Shown: positions 15,468-23,039 of the stretch, in pieces
How the letters are laid out: every line of letters starts with the position of its first letter
Position numbering within the stretch: the first letter of the stretch is position 1
Assembly (NCBI RefSeq): GCF_000743525.1
Contig: NZ_JQGK01000018.1
Span: forward strand, 47,273 to 80,982
Direction: 5' to 3'
DNA: 33,710 nt
Source: Sulfurospirillum sp. SCADC
GTDB lineage: Bacteria > Campylobacterota > Campylobacteria > Campylobacterales > Sulfurospirillaceae
Notes under the pieces: generated by a model
What the model was told of the DNA's origin: nothing
What the model saw: the letters and a program-made list of their open reading frames with translations, nothing else
Database searches by the model: none
Position numbers and translations under genes: made by a program

Positions 15468-16163
15468 TTATCCACCGAGGTATTTTTTACGAATCGTATC
15501 ATCGCCGATCATCTCTTTCGCAATGCCATTCATCACAATTTTACCGTTTTCAAGCACATACGCATAGTCTGAAATTTTAAGCGCAGCAAAGGCATTTTGT
15601 TCGACCAACAGAATCGTAATGCCTTCAGCTCGTAATCGCATAATAATCTCAAACACTTCCCCAACGATCTTTGGCGCAAGTCCAAGACTCGGCTCATCCA
15701 ACATTAACAGTTTAGGTTCACCCATAAGTGCCCTTGAGATTGCAAGCATCTGTTGCTCGCCACCACTCATCGTTCCTGCAAGCTGATAACGCTTGTCTTT
15801 GATGCGAGGGAAAAGCTCATACATCGTATCGCGCAAGTGTTCGTAGTTTTCATCATTATTGAACGCACCCATACGGAGGTTTTCTTCAACCGTTAAGTTG
15901 ATGAAAATTTTACGCCCCTCAGGTACCAAGGAAAGACCATGTTGCACCAGCGTATGCGTTTTATGATTACGCGTGTCGTAGCCTAAAAAATTAATGTCGC
16001 CCGTTTTTTTCACGCTGTTTAAAAGAGCTTTGAGCGTTGAGCTTTTACCCGCACCATTAGAGCCAATCAACGAAACAATCTGCCCCTCTTTCACCTCAAA
16101 ATCAATCCCTTTCACAGCCTCGATCAGTCCATAATAGACATGTAAATTTTTAACATTAATCAT
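15468..16163 (-). CDS. livF: Branched-chain amino-acid ABC transporter ATP-binding protein LivF
   Basis: 231 residues, the size of LivF. It powers uptake of branched-chain amino acids together with LivG on the cytoplasmic face of LivHM. Walker A GSNGAGKSST (about 33-42), ABC signature MSGGEQQMLAISRAL, Walker B LLMLDEPSLGLAP and the switch histidine region replaced by the LivF-typical LLVEQNAF. The ATG at 16163 lies inside the end of livG (8-nt overlap), indicating coupled translation. Last gene of the operon. Confidence 0.95.
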   Translation of the reverse strand: MINVKNLHVYYGLIEAVKGIDFEVKEGQIVSLIGSNGAGKSSTLKALLNSVKKTGDINFLGYDTRNHKTHTLVQHGLSLVPEGRKIFINLTVEENLRMGAFNNDENYEHLRDTMYELFPRIKDKRYQLAGTMSGGEQQMLAISRALMGEPKLLMLDEPSLGLAPKIVGEVFEIIMRLRAEGITILLVEQNAFAALKISDYAYVLENGKIVMNGIAKEMIGDDTIRKKYLGG

Positions 16164-16923
16164 TATGAAAATCTCCTAAATACGCTGCGATCACTTCAGG
16201 GTCTTGAATCGCATCAGCGGGTTTGCCCTCAAAAATTGTTTTACCATAATCAAGCACTAAAACTTTGTCGCACAGTTGGTTGACAAATTTCATGTCGTGT
16301 TCGATTAAAAGAACCGTCAAATCAAAATCAACACGTGCTTTTTTGATGATCTCCCCTAGCTCTTCCGTTTCAGAAGGGTTCATGCCTGCGGCTGGTTCAT
16401 CAAGCAATAAAAGGTCTGGATTGGTCGCAAGGGCGCGCGCGATTTCTACTTTGCGTTGTTGTCCGTAGCTTAGATCGACCGCTTTTTCATGCGCCAGTGC
16501 GCTCATACCAAAATAGTCCAAAATTTCCATTGCACGCGCTTTAATACGTCTCTCTTCGGTGATAAAACGAGGAAAACGGACAATAGATTCTAAAAATCCA
16601 TACCGTGCTTGGAAATCAAACCCAATCAAAATATTGTCTAAAACACTCATGCTTGAAAAAAGCCTGATATTTTGAAAGGTTCGCGCGATGCCTTTGCGCA
16701 CAATATGGTGAGGCTTAAGCCCACTAATCGCTTCGTTTCTAAAAATCACTTCACCCGATGTTGGGACATAATTGCCCGTAATGATGTTAAACATCGTGGT
16801 TTTACCTGCGCCATTAGGGCCAATAAGTCCAAAAATCTCTTTAGGTGCTACACTAAAACTGGTCTCTTTGATGGCTGTAACGCCACCAAAATTTTTCGTG
16901 ACATTGTCAATTTTTAAGATCAT
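16156..16923 (-). CDS. livG: Branched-chain amino-acid ABC transporter ATP-binding protein LivG
   Basis: 255 residues. Walker A GPNGAGKTTMFN, the LivG-type insert ARTFQNIRLFSSMSVLDNIL, signature LSYGQQRKVEIARAL, Walker B LLLLDEPAAGMNP and switch His in LLIEHDMKFV. The C-terminal YLGDFHND is close to the usual Y-L-G end. Its ATG overlaps the livM stop as ATGA at 16923-16920. Confidence 0.95.
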   Translation of the reverse strand: MILKIDNVTKNFGGVTAIKETSFSVAPKEIFGLIGPNGAGKTTMFNIITGNYVPTSGEVIFRNEAISGLKPHHIVRKGIARTFQNIRLFSSMSVLDNILIGFDFQARYGFLESIVRFPRFITEERRIKARAMEILDYFGMSALAHEKAVDLSYGQQRKVEIARALATNPDLLLLDEPAAGMNPSETEELGEIIKKARVDFDLTVLLIEHDMKFVNQLCDKVLVLDYGKTIFEGKPADAIQDPEVIAAYLGDFHND

Positions 16924-17960
16924 TTGCCACCCTTTCTACGCCATTTCAACAGGTCGGTCAACTCACGTTTTCCCATAACACCCTCGCGCGCAAAAAGCAT
17001 AATCAAAATAAGCCCAAGCGAGAAGACAACCATACGCATACCAGGCATTGCCGTTGTTTCGTACCCTAAGAGGTTCATCGGCTCATCCAAGAAGCGCATC
17101 CACTCACTACCTCCCATAACAAGCACCGTACCAATAATGGCACCTGTTGTACTGCCAAGACCACCCAAAACGATGATGATGAGCAGTTGGAACGTAAAGA
17201 AAAAGTCGAAAAGATCGGGAGAAATGCTTGTCAAAAGTGCCGCTAAAAGTCCACCACCCACGCCTTCAAAAAAAGCACTCGTACAAAAGGCAAGTGTTTT
17301 AGCTTTAAAGGTATTCACCCCCATCGCAGTCGCAGCATCTTCGTCATCTCTAACCGCTTTCATCGCGCGACCAAATTTGGAATTGATGATGTTCAGCACG
17401 ACAATGACCGCAATCATCGCGATGCCACCCGTCCAGTAAAGATTCGAAAACTCAGGAATGTCATTGATACCCAAAGAACCATTGGTCACTTCAGGCACGT
17501 TAATCGCTAGAATTTTGATAATAAATCCAAAGCCAAGCGTCACGATAGCAAGATAATCGCCCCGTACGCGAAACACAGGAAATGAGAGACACGCTGCTAG
17601 GGTTGCGGCAAAAGCACCTCCTAAAAGAAGCGCTACCACAAAATTCGCATGCAGGGTTAAAACAAACGGATAAGGATCGACAATCGCGTATTGGTACTGT
17701 TTTGCTTCAGGGCTCGTCAACAAAAGCGCTGCGACATACGCACCGATAGCAACAAAACCATTGGGCTCCAAGGAAAACTGACCGGTAACGCCATTGATCA
17801 GATTGTAACTTACCGCCAAGATAATAAAAATAGCGATATTATTTAAAATTCGAATCGTGTATTCATCAAAATGAGAATTTGAAAACCAGATAAACCAGAC
17901 AGTAATGGCAACAAATGAAATTTTGAGCCACTGTTCTTTTTTTAGCATAAGTGTATTCAT
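16920..17960 (-). CDS. livM: Branched-chain amino-acid ABC transporter permease LivM
   Basis: About 346 residues, inner-membrane permease with many hydrophobic helices. Family marks are NLINGVTGQFSLEPNGFVAIGAY near the start, the cytoplasmic coupling loop GRAMKAVRDDEDAATAMGVN and the later LLIIIVLGGLGSTTGAIIG. The ATG at 17960 (MNTLMLKKEQW) starts one base after the livH TAA and has AGG seven bases upstream inside the livH end; an in-frame extension to 17987 overlaps livH and is less likely. Forms the heterodimeric channel with LivH. Confidence 0.94.
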   Translation of the reverse strand: MNTLMLKKEQWLKISFVAITVWFIWFSNSHFDEYTIRILNNIAIFIILAVSYNLINGVTGQFSLEPNGFVAIGAYVAALLLTSPEAKQYQYAIVDPYPFVLTLHANFVVALLLGGAFAATLAACLSFPVFRVRGDYLAIVTLGFGFIIKILAINVPEVTNGSLGINDIPEFSNLYWTGGIAMIAVIVVLNIINSKFGRAMKAVRDDEDAATAMGVNTFKAKTLAFCTSAFFEGVGGGLLAALLTSISPDLFDFFFTFQLLIIIVLGGLGSTTGAIIGTVLVMGGSEWMRFLDEPMNLLGYETTAMPGMRMVVFSLGLILIMLFAREGVMGKRELTDLLKWRRKGGK

Positions 17961-17961
17961 C

Positions 17962-18858
17962 TTAAAACCTACTTTTTTCAAAATCAATGCCCAAAATACC
18001 GGTGGGCTTAAAGAGAAGGATTAAGATCAGGAAAATAAACGCAAAGGCATCTTTGTAACCACCGAGTTCTGGGAAGAACGCAATCACAACGACTTCCGTA
18101 AAACCAATGATCAAACCGCCAAGGACAGCACCTCCAACACTACCAATACCTCCAACAACCGCAGCGGCAAACGCTTTGAGCCCCACAAGCACACCCATCA
18201 TCGGCTCAACGGAAGGGTAATTCACCGCCCAAAAGATACCGCCAACAGCGGCAAGCGCTGATCCTATACCAAAAACAAGGGTGATGATACGATTGGCATC
18301 AATGCCCATCAAATTGACCGTTCCGACATCAAATGCAAGGGCACGAATCGCCATGCCATATTTTGTTTTGAACAAAACCCATAAAATAATTGCCAGTAAA
18401 AATGCGGTGATAATAGGCACAATAATCGCCGAAACAGGCATCGTTAAGCCCATAAAATCAACGACTTCTTCCAAATATGCAGGTACCGGAAATGCTCTAG
18501 GAACACCACCAAAAAAGACGTTAAACGCATTTTCAAGAAAGAAGCTGACACCAATAGCGGTAATTAAAAGTGAAATTTTAGGAGCACTTCGTAAGGGTCG
18601 ATACGCAATGCGATCGCTCGCCATACCTAAAAGTGCTGAACCAACTATCGCCAAAATGACAGCTGCGCCAAAAGGAAGCCCTAGTACAGCAATACCAAAA
18701 TACCCTAAAAAGCCACCCACCATCATAATATCGCCATGCGCGAAGTTAATGAGTCTTAATACTCCATAAACCATCGTATAACCAATGGCAATCAGCGCAT
18801 ACATACTGCCAAGGCTAAAGCCATTGACCATTTGTTGCATAAACATTGTTAAATCCAA
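17962..18858 (-). CDS. livH: Branched-chain amino-acid ABC transporter permease LivH
   Basis: 298 residues. Hallmarks: MQQMVNGFSLGSMYALIAIG and YTMVYGVLRLINFAHGDIMM at the N-terminus, the coupling-loop region YGMAIRALAFDVGTVNLMGI, and VVGGIGSVGGAVLGGLIIG. The start is TTG at 18858, six bases after AGGAG; the ATG four codons later (18846) is the alternative. It is separated from livK by about 100 nt that hold two strong hairpins, so permease expression is probably lower than that of the binding protein. Confidence 0.94.
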   Translation of the reverse strand: MDLTMFMQQMVNGFSLGSMYALIAIGYTMVYGVLRLINFAHGDIMMVGGFLGYFGIAVLGLPFGAAVILAIVGSALLGMASDRIAYRPLRSAPKISLLITAIGVSFFLENAFNVFFGGVPRAFPVPAYLEEVVDFMGLTMPVSAIIVPIITAFLLAIILWVLFKTKYGMAIRALAFDVGTVNLMGIDANRIITLVFGIGSALAAVGGIFWAVNYPSVEPMMGVLVGLKAFAAAVVGGIGSVGGAVLGGLIIGFTEVVVIAFFPELGGYKDAFAFIFLILILLFKPTGILGIDFEKSRF

Positions 18859-18874
18859 ATAGATCTCCTAAAAT

Positions 18875-18920
18875 ATTTTAGAGCAATGCCCACGTTTACG
18901 GGTGGAAATTGCTCTAAAAT
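18875..18920 (-). promoter_or_regulatory. Long stem-loop between livK and livH
   Basis: ATTTTAGAGCAAT (18875-18887) and ATTGCTCTAAAAT (18908-18920) are 13-bp perfect arms, with a further CCAC/GTGG pairing inside the loop. A likely attenuator or RNA-processing stem that sets the livK to livH ratio. Confidence 0.7.
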
Positions 18921-18950
18921 CTCTCTTTACACGTTTACATGTAAAGAGAG
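18921..18950 (-). promoter_or_regulatory. Second stem-loop 3' of livK, containing the palindrome
   Basis: CTCTCTTTACA (18921-18931) pairs with TGTAAAGAGAG (18940-18950) around an 8-nt loop, immediately downstream of the livK stop. The right arm contains half of a TTTACATGTAAA copy, whose other half lies in the loop. Minus-strand sequence after it is ATTTTAG, so it may slow or protect transcript ends. Confidence 0.6.
18935..18944. repeat. TTACATGTAA palindrome copy 9
   Basis: Intergenic, TTTACATGTAAA, about 14 nt 3' of the livK stop. Confidence 0.9.
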
Positions 18951-18958
18951 AAAAGAAT

Positions 18959-20077
18959 TTATGGATTAACCGTTGCTTTGTAAACGGCTTTGCCATTTTG
19001 AACGACTTTGATAACCGCTGAACGTGTAGAGTTACCGGTTTTATCCATGTTGATAACACCAGACACACCTTCAAAGTTCGCTGTCGCTTTGATCTCTTTG
19101 TTGATACAAATGCTATCTTCTGGATTGGCACAACGATTCATCGCATCAAGCATAACGTTATACGCATCGGCACCAAGCGCTACAAAAGAGTTAACCTCTT
19201 GTTTGCCAGTTTTTTGAGCATACGCAGCAATAAAATCTTTTGAACGCTGTGTTGGAGGCGCAGCATAATCAAAGAAGTCTGTAAACATGTAACCTTCAAC
19301 GGCGTCGCCACCTAGGTCAATAAAGGTTTGATTGGCAACGCCATCGCCTGAAAACATTGGTTTAACCAAACCAATTTGTTTTGCTTGACGCGCGATCATC
19401 GAAACTTCAGGGTGATACATTGGGAGGAATAACATGTCAGGATTGGCAGCTTTGATTTGAGAAACAACGGCTTTAAAGTCTTTATCACCTGAGCTTACTT
19501 TGATCTCTTTTACCACTTTACCACCTGCTTTTGTAAACGCATCCACAAAAGCTTTTGCAAGACCAAGAGAGTAAACTTGCGCTTGATCAACAACCACAAC
19601 CGCTGTTTTCAATTTAAGATCTTTGGTTGCATAGTTAGCAACAACAGCGCCTTGGAAAGAGTCCGTAAAACAAACACGGTTTGCAAACTCTTTTTGCTCC
19701 GTAAGTTTATCATTGGTTGCAACAGGAGAGATAACAGGGATCTGTTTTTTCTCAGCAATTGCCATGACTTGAGCGGTATTGGTGCTGGTAAGTTCACCAA
19801 TGATCCCCACAACTTTGTCAGAACTGATCAATCGTGTCGCCGCATTCGCAGATTCTACTTTATCACCTTTGGTATCGATGAGGACCAATTTAATGGTATC
19901 TCCATTTTTAAGTTTGGGCTGCAAAGCATTTGCAAACTCAATACCTTCATACGCAGTTTGTCCGTATGCCGCAAGCGGTCCACTCATAGACATCGTAACA
20001 CCTACGCTGATCTCTTTTGCAAAAGAAGACGATGCTAAAAGCGCAACAGAGGTAGCAAGCAGAGCTAGTTTCTTCAT
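18959..20077 (-). CDS. livK: Branched-chain amino-acid ABC transporter periplasmic binding protein LivK/LivJ-type
   Basis: 372 residues. A Sec signal peptide MKKLALLATSVALLASSSFA with cleavage before KEISVGV, then a type I periplasmic binding fold: VGVTMSMSGPLAAYGQ, the EGIEFANAL helix, GIIGELTSTNTAQVMAIAEK, and PVISPVATNDKLTEQ are the ligand-site segments seen in Leu/Ile/Val receptors. ATG at 20077 has AAGGAG upstream. First gene of the livKHMGF operon. The exact amino-acid range of the receptor cannot be read from the sequence. Confidence 0.94.
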   Translation of the reverse strand: MKKLALLATSVALLASSSFAKEISVGVTMSMSGPLAAYGQTAYEGIEFANALQPKLKNGDTIKLVLIDTKGDKVESANAATRLISSDKVVGIIGELTSTNTAQVMAIAEKKQIPVISPVATNDKLTEQKEFANRVCFTDSFQGAVVANYATKDLKLKTAVVVVDQAQVYSLGLAKAFVDAFTKAGGKVVKEIKVSSGDKDFKAVVSQIKAANPDMLFLPMYHPEVSMIARQAKQIGLVKPMFSGDGVANQTFIDLGGDAVEGYMFTDFFDYAAPPTQRSKDFIAAYAQKTGKQEVNSFVALGADAYNVMLDAMNRCANPEDSICINKEIKATANFEGVSGVINMDKTGNSTRSAVIKVVQNGKAVYKATVNP

Positions 20078-20188
20078 GAAAACTCCTTAGTATAGTTGTG
20101 AAAATATATTACAAGAAAGTTACTTAAGGTTGAATGTAAAGTGAAGGAGTTGTTGTATAAAAAATGTGCAAATAAGTTAGAAGAGAAA

Positions 20189-20211
20189 CTCCACCTCAAA
20201 GAGAGGTGGAG
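20189..20211 (-). terminator. Intrinsic terminator of porin gene 1
   Basis: CTCCACCTC (20189-20197)/GAGGTGGAG (20203-20211), 5-nt loop; on the minus strand it is followed by TTTCTCTTC. Sits 18 nt after the porin stop. Confidence 0.8.
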
Positions 20212-20228
20212 CTATTAGAAAGCAAGAA

Positions 20229-21503
20229 TTAGAATTTGTAGTTAGCTTTAACCCAAAGGTCGTCGCCATCAACATCTTTATCTTGTTTCTCATATTGAGC
20301 ACCAAGACTAAATCCTTTAAGAGCGCCTGCAAATTTATAAGAACCATACACCGCAGAAGAAGAAGCTTCGTATTCATCTGATGTAACAGTCTTTGGATTT
20401 GATGTTGCACCTAAATATCCATCAGCAAGTACGTAACGTACACCAATGTTTGCTGCTTCGGTTATATCATAATTTAAGTCAATAAGGTATGATTTTGTAT
20501 CTCTGTTGTAACCGTTCATTGCAATAACTGGGTCAGTATAAAGAAGATCAGCGCCATTACCTAATCCAGAAATAAGTGCATTACCTGCTACTGCATCATC
20601 ACTCACTTGAGAGTATGCCACAGTACCGTTGATACCTTTAAAGCTTAAACCAGCTTTAAATGCATATAAATTAATGCTATCATCAGCTGTTGTAGAATCT
20701 TCAAAACTATTATAATAGTCTTGTGCACCAAGTGTAAAGCCAACCTCGCCAACTTTTCCTTCGTACAATGCTTCAACATAACCGATATTTACACCACCAT
20801 CAACTGCGCCTGCTGCTGCATATACATCAGCATACGCATATGCACCTGTTAAGGTTAAACCAGTGATTGATTTATTGATAACGGCAACTGTATATCCACC
20901 ATTATCAAGTTCTGCATTAACCGAAGAGTTTGTTGAGAATGTTTTAGTAAATTCACCAACATTGCCATCTCTATCAGTTCTTGATTGGAATTTTTGTACA
21001 TAACCAGCGATTAATGTAGTGTTTGGAAGATCTGTGTTGATGATTGCAGCGCCTTCAAACGCTTCTTTAATTATACGGTTGCCAGAAGAAGCAACAAGAG
21101 GAGTATCTAAGAACATACGTCCGACCATAGCTGTTGTTTTACCAATATTGTAAGCAATATATGCCTCTGATAGCACAGCGCCTGAACCATACATATCACT
21201 TGCAAAATTTGCAGTATTGCCATTCTCACCTTTTGCATCGGAATCAGCAAAAGGAGAGGAACTACCTTGAGCCGTTAATCCAAGAGTAAAACCATAGAAT
21301 GATGCTGTTTTATAGCCAAGCATAACACCTGTTGTAAAGATATCTGAATCGTCAGTACCATTATCTCTTGTGAAATAATAAGCTTTAAGCTCACCCTTTA
21401 CTGTACCATTTTTAAACGCATCAGCAAGTGTGTCTGCTGCGAATGAGCTAGATGCGAGTCCAGCAACAACGATAGCCGCCAAGCTAAGTTTAGCTAATTT
21501 CAT
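20229..21503 (-). CDS. OprD-like outer-membrane porin, paralogue 1
   Basis: 424 residues. A signal peptide (MKLAKLSLAAIVVAGLASSS, cleavage after SFA) is followed by a long alternating, glycine- and aromatic-rich sequence typical of a beta-barrel, ending in LWVKANYKF, whose terminal Phe is the outer-membrane assembly signal. Segments GELKAYYFTRDNGTDDSD, MYGSGAVLSEAYIAYNIGKT and MVGRMFLDTPLVASSGNRI match the OprD-type porins of Campylobacterota. The first 23 residues are identical to paralogue 2 (23040-24368) and the barrel is clearly homologous but diverged. AAGGAG precedes the ATG at 21503, and a good promoter and terminator show it is monocistronic. Solute preference unknown. Confidence 0.9.
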   Translation of the reverse strand: MKLAKLSLAAIVVAGLASSSFAADTLADAFKNGTVKGELKAYYFTRDNGTDDSDIFTTGVMLGYKTASFYGFTLGLTAQGSSSPFADSDAKGENGNTANFASDMYGSGAVLSEAYIAYNIGKTTAMVGRMFLDTPLVASSGNRIIKEAFEGAAIINTDLPNTTLIAGYVQKFQSRTDRDGNVGEFTKTFSTNSSVNAELDNGGYTVAVINKSITGLTLTGAYAYADVYAAAGAVDGGVNIGYVEALYEGKVGEVGFTLGAQDYYNSFEDSTTADDSINLYAFKAGLSFKGINGTVAYSQVSDDAVAGNALISGLGNGADLLYTDPVIAMNGYNRDTKSYLIDLNYDITEAANIGVRYVLADGYLGATSNPKTVTSDEYEASSSAVYGSYKFAGALKGFSLGAQYEKQDKDVDGDDLWVKANYKF

Positions 21504-21545
21504 ATTTTCTCCTTAAATTTTGGTTACCATTCGGTTACAATCAGA

Positions 21546-21573
21546 AGTATACAAAAAAAAGTAATAAAGTCAA
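21546..21573 (-). promoter_or_regulatory. Promoter of porin gene 1
   Basis: On the minus strand TTGACT (21573-21568), a 16-nt T-rich spacer, and TATACT (21551-21546), about 43 nt before the start codon. Confidence 0.75.
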
Positions 21574-21630
21574 ATAAAATGTGTGATGAAATAGTAAGCT
21601 TTTTAGAAATTAAAGAGGTTTAGAAAGATT

Positions 21631-21891
21631 TTAATAATGAAATCTACATTGTGCCACAATAATTAAATCATCCAAAAATTTATAAACCAGTCGATGTTCT
21701 GCAGTAATGCGCCTTGAAAGATATTTTTCCAAGTCACCTTTTAGCCGTTCTGGTTTTCCAATACCATTACTATCGTATGGATTTCGTTTAATATCTTCTA
21801 AAAGTATATTGATACGTTTTACAATTTTTTTATCATTTTCGTGCCAATAAAGATAATCTTCCCATCCTTTTGTGGCAAAACCAATGATCAT
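21631..21891 (-). CDS. yoeB: YoeB/Txe-family mRNA interferase toxin
   Basis: 86 residues, the YoeB size. YoeB binds the ribosomal A site and cuts mRNA; it is held inactive by YefM. The whole protein follows E. coli YoeB: WEDYLYWHENDKKIVKRIN, GKPERLKG, LSRRITAEHRLVYKF and the C-terminal CRFHY. The active-site residues are present: Glu48, Arg67, His85 and Tyr86. The toxin ATG overlaps the antitoxin stop by four bases (ATGA), the usual antitoxin-first order. Confidence 0.95.
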   Translation of the reverse strand: MIIGFATKGWEDYLYWHENDKKIVKRINILLEDIKRNPYDSNGIGKPERLKGDLEKYLSRRITAEHRLVYKFLDDLIIVAQCRFHY

Positions 21892-22136
21892 GCAATTTCT
21901 TTACATGTAAATTTCATAGCTTCAATCTCTTCAACAGCATCCAAGAGCCTATCTCTATTAGTTTTTGAAGAAAGTAGGTACATTGTTTCTTTGATGGCAC
22001 TGTATTCATCGTATGACATGAGCACAACAGACTGATTATCTTTTGTTGTAATGATAAACTGATCAAAATCCGTGCATGCTTTGCTTATAATACTTCTTAA
22101 GTTGTTTCTAGCCTGTGAATAAAAAATGGCTTGCAT
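21888..22136 (-). CDS. yefM: YefM/Phd-family antitoxin
   Basis: 82 residues. N-terminal YefM DNA-binding fold (MQAIFYSQARNNLRSIISKA, then ITTKDNQSVVLMSYDEYSAIKET with the conserved V-V-L-M-S-x-x-E-Y), followed by the toxin-binding C-terminal helices ending FTCKEIA. The ATG at 22136 has GGAG six bases upstream; an upstream extension to 22193 does not. TTTACATGTAAA encodes its F-T-C-K near the C-terminus. Expected to autoregulate the operon with YoeB. Confidence 0.93.
   Translation of the reverse strand: MQAIFYSQARNNLRSIISKACTDFDQFIITTKDNQSVVLMSYDEYSAIKETMYLLSSKTNRDRLLDAVEEIEAMKFTCKEIA
21901..21910. repeat. TTACATGTAA palindrome copy 10
   Basis: In the last codons of yefM as TTTACATGTAAA, about 13 nt before its stop codon. 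Confidence 0.9.
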
Positions 22137-22232
22137 CCAAAGCTCCTTTTGACAATATATTGGCATTTTAATACAAGATAGTTTATTTGTCAAGAAAATG
22201 TGAATTTATCGGGGAGGCTAAACTTTAAACGT

Positions 22233-22242
22233 TTACATGTAA
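22233..22242. repeat. TTACATGTAA palindrome copy 11
   Basis: Between the two toxin-antitoxin modules as GTTTACATGTAAAC, about 30 nt 3' of the RelE/ParE toxin stop. Confidence 0.9.
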
Positions 22243-22273
22243 ACATTTAATGCTCTATGGAAGTTCGTTTGAA

Positions 22274-22597
22274 CTATTTAAGGAAGCGTTGTAAAAGTAG
22301 ATCTTCAAAATTTCGGCTGCTATCGGCTACCAATAAAACATAAACAACATTTTGCTCTATTTTAAAAATAATACGCCATCGCTTATGGATAACTTCTCGA
22401 TAATGACTGATCCCAATATGACTTAGCTCGGGTACAACCCTTTTCCGCTCTGGAAAATGATACAACGCATCGCAAGACTCTTTGATTTCAAAAAATACCT
22501 TTTTTGCAAGGTCTAGACTATCAAGCTTTATATACTCAACAATTTGTTCTAAATCCCCTTGTGCACTACGCGTCCAATAAACCTCATACATCTTCAT
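22274..22597 (-). CDS. RelE/ParE-superfamily toxin
   Basis: 107 residues from MKMYEVYWTRSA. The pattern YWTRSAQGDLEQIVEYIKLDS, then SCDALYHFPERKRVVPEL, YREVIHKRWRIIFKIEQNVV and YVLLVADSSRNFEDLLLQR is that of the plasmid-stabilisation RelE/ParE fold. Without a clear catalytic His/Tyr set it could be a gyrase-acting ParE or a ribosome-dependent RelE; the sequence does not settle this. ATG at 22597 overlaps the antitoxin end by 14 nt (a second ATG at 22591 is possible); the in-frame extension to 22657 would lie in the antitoxin gene. Confidence 0.87.
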   Translation of the reverse strand: MKMYEVYWTRSAQGDLEQIVEYIKLDSLDLAKKVFFEIKESCDALYHFPERKRVVPELSHIGISHYREVIHKRWRIIFKIEQNVVYVLLVADSSRNFEDLLLQRFLK

Positions 22598-22865
22598 GAA
22601 AAAGCTTCGCTTCAAGGGAAAGAAACATACCTTCTTGTTCGATGATTTTACTGTCATTTATATCATTTTCACTTTGAACAAGCAATTTAAGAAGTGTCAA
22701 CATATTTTGAGTATTTTCAAATGATTTGATGTCTTGAACGACTACTTTCGCTTCACCATTTTGTGTTATATAAATGGCTCGCTGTGTCTGTGTAACGCTA
22801 TTGACAATCTGTGCTGTGTTTGATTTGAGATAGCTTATTGGCTTAATATCTTGACTTAAATACAT
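22584..22865 (-). CDS. Phd/YefM-family antitoxin
   Basis: 93 residues. MYLSQDIKPISYLKSNTAQI and VNSVTQTQRAIYITQNGEAK followed by VVVQDIKSFENTQ is the Phd/YefM N-terminal fold (helix, strand with I-T-x-N-G-x-x-x-V-V). The C-terminal half, LLKLLVQSENDINDSKIIEQ, is the probable toxin-binding helix. ATG at 22865 follows AAGGAGGG. Two copies of TGGTATTAAAT lie just upstream and could be its operator. Partner of the RelE/ParE toxin. Confidence 0.87.
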   Translation of the reverse strand: MYLSQDIKPISYLKSNTAQIVNSVTQTQRAIYITQNGEAKVVVQDIKSFENTQNMLTLLKLLVQSENDINDSKIIEQEGMFLSLEAKLFHEDV

Positions 22866-22891
22866 TATTCCCTCCTTCAAGCATAGGAATA

Positions 22892-22925
22892 TGGTATTAA
22901 ATAAAGACTTAATTTGGTATTAAAT
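22892..22925. promoter_or_regulatory. Putative operator: direct repeat upstream of the Phd-type antitoxin
   Basis: TGGTATTAAAT at 22892-22902 and 22915-22925, repeating with a 23-bp period (about two helical turns) and starting 27 bp upstream of the antitoxin ATG. Placement fits autoregulation by the antitoxin-toxin complex. Confidence 0.5.
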
Positions 22926-22929
22926 TAGC

Positions 22930-22956
22930 AAAAGTTAAAAGTTTAGCTCCGACCCC
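22930..22956 (-). repeat. 27-bp inverted repeat, left copy
   Basis: Read on the minus strand it begins GGGGTCGGAGC and ends TAAACTTTTAACTTTT. It matches the plus-strand sequence at 24493-24519 at 24 of 27 positions. The pair brackets porin gene 2 with its promoter and terminator. Confidence 0.75.
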
Positions 22957-22988
22957 TAGAATACTAGAATAACCCCGATAAGAGAAGA

Positions 22989-23018
22989 TAAAAAAAGGAG
23001 TGGCAAGTGCCACTCCTT
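22989..23018 (-). terminator. Intrinsic terminator of porin gene 2
   Basis: AAGGAGTGGCA/TGCCACTCCTT, 11-bp stem with 2-nt gap, followed on the minus strand by a run of T. Strong rho-independent terminator 22 nt after the stop codon. Confidence 0.92.
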
Positions 23019-23039
23019 ACGATTTAAAAATCGTACAAA

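Noticed and set aside
19577-20038. Open frame of about 150 codons on the plus strand opposite livK
   Set aside because: Antisense shadow of the binding-protein gene; no recognisable domain or start context.
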